Origin: an uncultured Lachnospiraceae bacterium
GTDB lineage: Bacteria > Bacillota > Clostridia > Lachnospirales > Lachnospiraceae
DNA: 6,446 bases
Direction of reading: 5' to 3'
NCBI GenBank assembly: GCA_946630645.1
Contig: CAMOZD010000077.1
Location: 1 to 6,446 of the forward strand
Made by a program: the position numbers and the translations under genes. Shown in pieces: positions 5,031 to 6,446 of the stretch; the stretch's first letter is position 1, and each line of letters begins with the position of its first letter. The notes beneath the pieces were generated by a model. That model did not search any database. It was not told the origin of the DNA and worked only from the letters and a program-made list of their open reading frames with translations.

Positions 5031-6368
5031 TCATCTCTTATTGGATTGTCTCCATATTTTTCTCTTTTCAGCCTCGCGGATCAAACCATCGCGAAAATCA
5101 GGATGGGCAATGGACACCAGGGCTTCAGCTCTCTCCCAGGTAGATCTTCCTTCAAGGTTAATGACTCCGAATTCCGTGACCAGGAAATAGACCTGGCTTC
5201 TGGGCGAAGTGATAATATCTCCGTTAAACTGGGGAAGAATCCTGGAGTGGAGATTCCCTTCCCGGTCCATGTAGGTGGAATGCATACACAAAAATGCCTT
5301 ACCTCCCTTTGAGGCCGATGCCCCGATCAGGAAGTCCAGCTGGCCTCCTGTCCCACTGATCTGCCTGGAACCAAAACTCTCAGAAGAGACCTGCCCGTAG
5401 AGATCCACCGCCACACAACCATTGATGGAAACCATATCATCAATCTGTGCTATAACATACGGCCGGTTTACATACTCTAAAGGATAGGCTGCCAGTCCAT
5501 GATTATCATCCACCCACTCATAGAGTTCCTGACTTCCGATAGCCACACCATAGACCCCTTTTCCCCTGTCAATGGTCTTCTTCTTATTGGTCAGCTTGCC
5601 GGCATTGTAAATATGAAGATAGGCATCCGTACAGAGCTCCGTATGCATACCCAGATCCTTAAGGTCAGACTGGGCAATCAGCTGACCCACGGCATCGGGA
5701 ATATTACCGATCCCCAGCTGAAGGGTGGACCCGTCCTTGAGAATGGGCAGAATCTGTTCGGCGATTCTCCTGTCCCGCTCCGAGGGCTGCATCATGGCCC
5801 TGGGCTTGAGGGAGGCATGGTCACCTTCCACGATGATATCCACATCAGAGATGTGAATACATTCCCCGTAACCGCCATGAACGGTCGGCATATTCTCATT
5901 GATTTCAACAATTACGATGTCCGCCCGCTCCAGGATTGGTCCGGCCACACCGGTATTGACCGAGAAATTAAAAAAACCATGTTTATCCATTGGTGTCACA
6001 CAGACCATGGCTACATTTACTTTGAGAAAAAATTCATAATAGGCTGCATTATTATGAAATACCATGGGAATGTAGAAACAAAGCCCCCTGTCACAAAGCC
6101 ACCTTTCATAAGTGGAACAATGCCAGGAATGATAGATAAAATGTTCCTGGCTGGGATCATTCTCTACTACCCGGATGGGTCCGTCAATCAGATTTCCACG
6201 GATCTTAACATCAAAAAGTTCATCTCTTCTGTCAGCCAGAGCCTTATCCAACAGGACAGGCATGCCAAGGGAGCTGGTATAATCGATCCAATCCCCGCTT
6301 TTTACAACCTTGACCGCCTCTTCAGGAGAGCGCAGTTTCCTACGGTATTCTTCCTTGAAATCTATCAT
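5031..6368 (-). CDS. But/Cat-family acetyl-CoA hydrolase/transferase (acyl-CoA:acetate-type CoA-transferase)
   Basis: This complete 445-residue cytoplasmic enzyme moves CoA between an acyl-CoA and a carboxylic acid through a glutamyl-CoA intermediate. Family marks seen: MIDFKEEYRRKL at the start, TPMDKHGFFNF (125-135), VEINENMP (154-161), LGIGNIP (218-224), the probable catalytic Glu in MHTELCTD (E244), SGTGGQLDF (338-346), and the C-terminal WERAEALVSIAHPDFRD (411-427). Length and motifs agree closely with butyryl-CoA:acetate CoA-transferases of gut butyrate producers and with 4-hydroxybutyrate CoA-transferases. Residues about 60-115 differ from the Roseburia-type sequence I recall, so the substrate is uncertain. 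GGAGG lies 7 nt before the ATG. It appears to be a single-gene unit, ended by the terminator at 4931-4964, with no thiolase, crotonase or acyl-CoA dehydrogenase genes beside it in this window. Confidence 0.92.
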   Translation of the reverse strand: MIDFKEEYRRKLRSPEEAVKVVKSGDWIDYTSSLGMPVLLDKALADRRDELFDVKIRGNLIDGPIRVVENDPSQEHFIYHSWHCSTYERWLCDRGLCFYIPMVFHNNAAYYEFFLKVNVAMVCVTPMDKHGFFNFSVNTGVAGPILERADIVIVEINENMPTVHGGYGECIHISDVDIIVEGDHASLKPRAMMQPSERDRRIAEQILPILKDGSTLQLGIGNIPDAVGQLIAQSDLKDLGMHTELCTDAYLHIYNAGKLTNKKKTIDRGKGVYGVAIGSQELYEWVDDNHGLAAYPLEYVNRPYVIAQIDDMVSINGCVAVDLYGQVSSESFGSRQISGTGGQLDFLIGASASKGGKAFLCMHSTYMDREGNLHSRILPQFNGDIITSPRSQVYFLVTEFGVINLEGRSTWERAEALVSIAHPDFRDGLIREAEKRKIWRQSNKR

Positions 6369-6390
6369 AATAACACCTCCGGTTTCTGAA

Positions 6391-6413
6391 AGGTAGTGTC
6401 AAATCTACTACCT
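6391..6413. repeat. 7-9-7 inverted repeat upstream of the CoA-transferase gene
   Basis: AGGTAGT (6391-6397) and ACTACCT (6407-6413) are perfect inverted arms around a 9-bp centre. The repeat sits between a -10-like TATAAA on the minus strand (6420-6415) and the ribosome site at 6380-6376, so it would overlap the predicted transcription start. No clear -35 is visible before the window ends. This is a good candidate operator, or a leader hairpin. Confidence 0.55.
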
Positions 6414-6446
6414 GTTTATAGTTCAAAACCTTGATTTATCGGGAGG

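Noticed and set aside
5499..6389. Long plus-strand open frame of 296 codons
   Set aside because: It is antisense to the CoA-transferase, which has unmistakable family motifs, and shows no protein-family signature of its own.

Overview
The window looks like a chromosomal segment of a gut-type Clostridia, most likely a Lachnospiraceae relative. The support is moderate GC content, AGGAGG-type ribosome binding sites, consensus or extended -10 promoters in AT-rich spacers, a secreted protein with a bacterial Ig-like (BIG2) module, a LytTR regulator, and a CoA-transferase closely resembling the butyryl-CoA:acetate CoA-transferases of butyrate producers. No tRNA, rRNA, CRISPR array, transposase or phage gene is visible. 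The genus cannot be fixed from the sequence alone.

Bases 1-2927 (all minus strand) form a three-gene cluster read from right to left. It starts with a secreted BIG2 plus propeller-like protein (1716-2927). Next comes a TerY-like von Willebrand A (VWA) protein with an intact metal-binding MIDAS site (714-1607), then an atypical Ser/Thr-type protein kinase (1-702) that runs off the left edge. Only 11 bp separate the VWA and kinase genes. This pair matches two-thirds of the TerY-P phosphorylation module (VWA, kinase, PP2C phosphatase) known from tellurite/stress gene neighbourhoods. The phosphatase, if present, would lie beyond base 1. A possible internal promoter lies just before the VWA gene.

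Bases 2928-3209 are a divergent regulatory region. It holds one good promoter on each strand, a perfect 14-bp palindrome between them, and an inverted repeat or hairpin in each predicted leader.

Bases 3210-3569 (plus strand) encode a 119-residue protein resembling the LpdD-like family linked to prenylated-flavin (UbiD-type) decarboxylases. No decarboxylase gene is present. After it come a nested stem-loop, a 2 x 14-bp tandem repeat, and a terminator that serves the gene on the opposite strand.

Bases 3865-4566 (minus strand) encode an orphan LytTR response regulator whose receiver domain has Ser where the phospho-accepting Asp should be. Its Shine-Dalgarno sequence sits in the loop of a predicted hairpin. 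A long AT-rich leader with two candidate promoters lies upstream.

Bases 5031-6368 (minus strand) encode a complete But/Cat-family CoA-transferase. A strong terminator follows it, and a 7-9-7 inverted repeat precedes it.

The most unusual content is the VWA-kinase signalling pair tied to a secreted effector-like protein. Next are the pseudo-receiver LytTR regulator with its hairpin-loop ribosome binding site, and the orphan LpdD-like protein.
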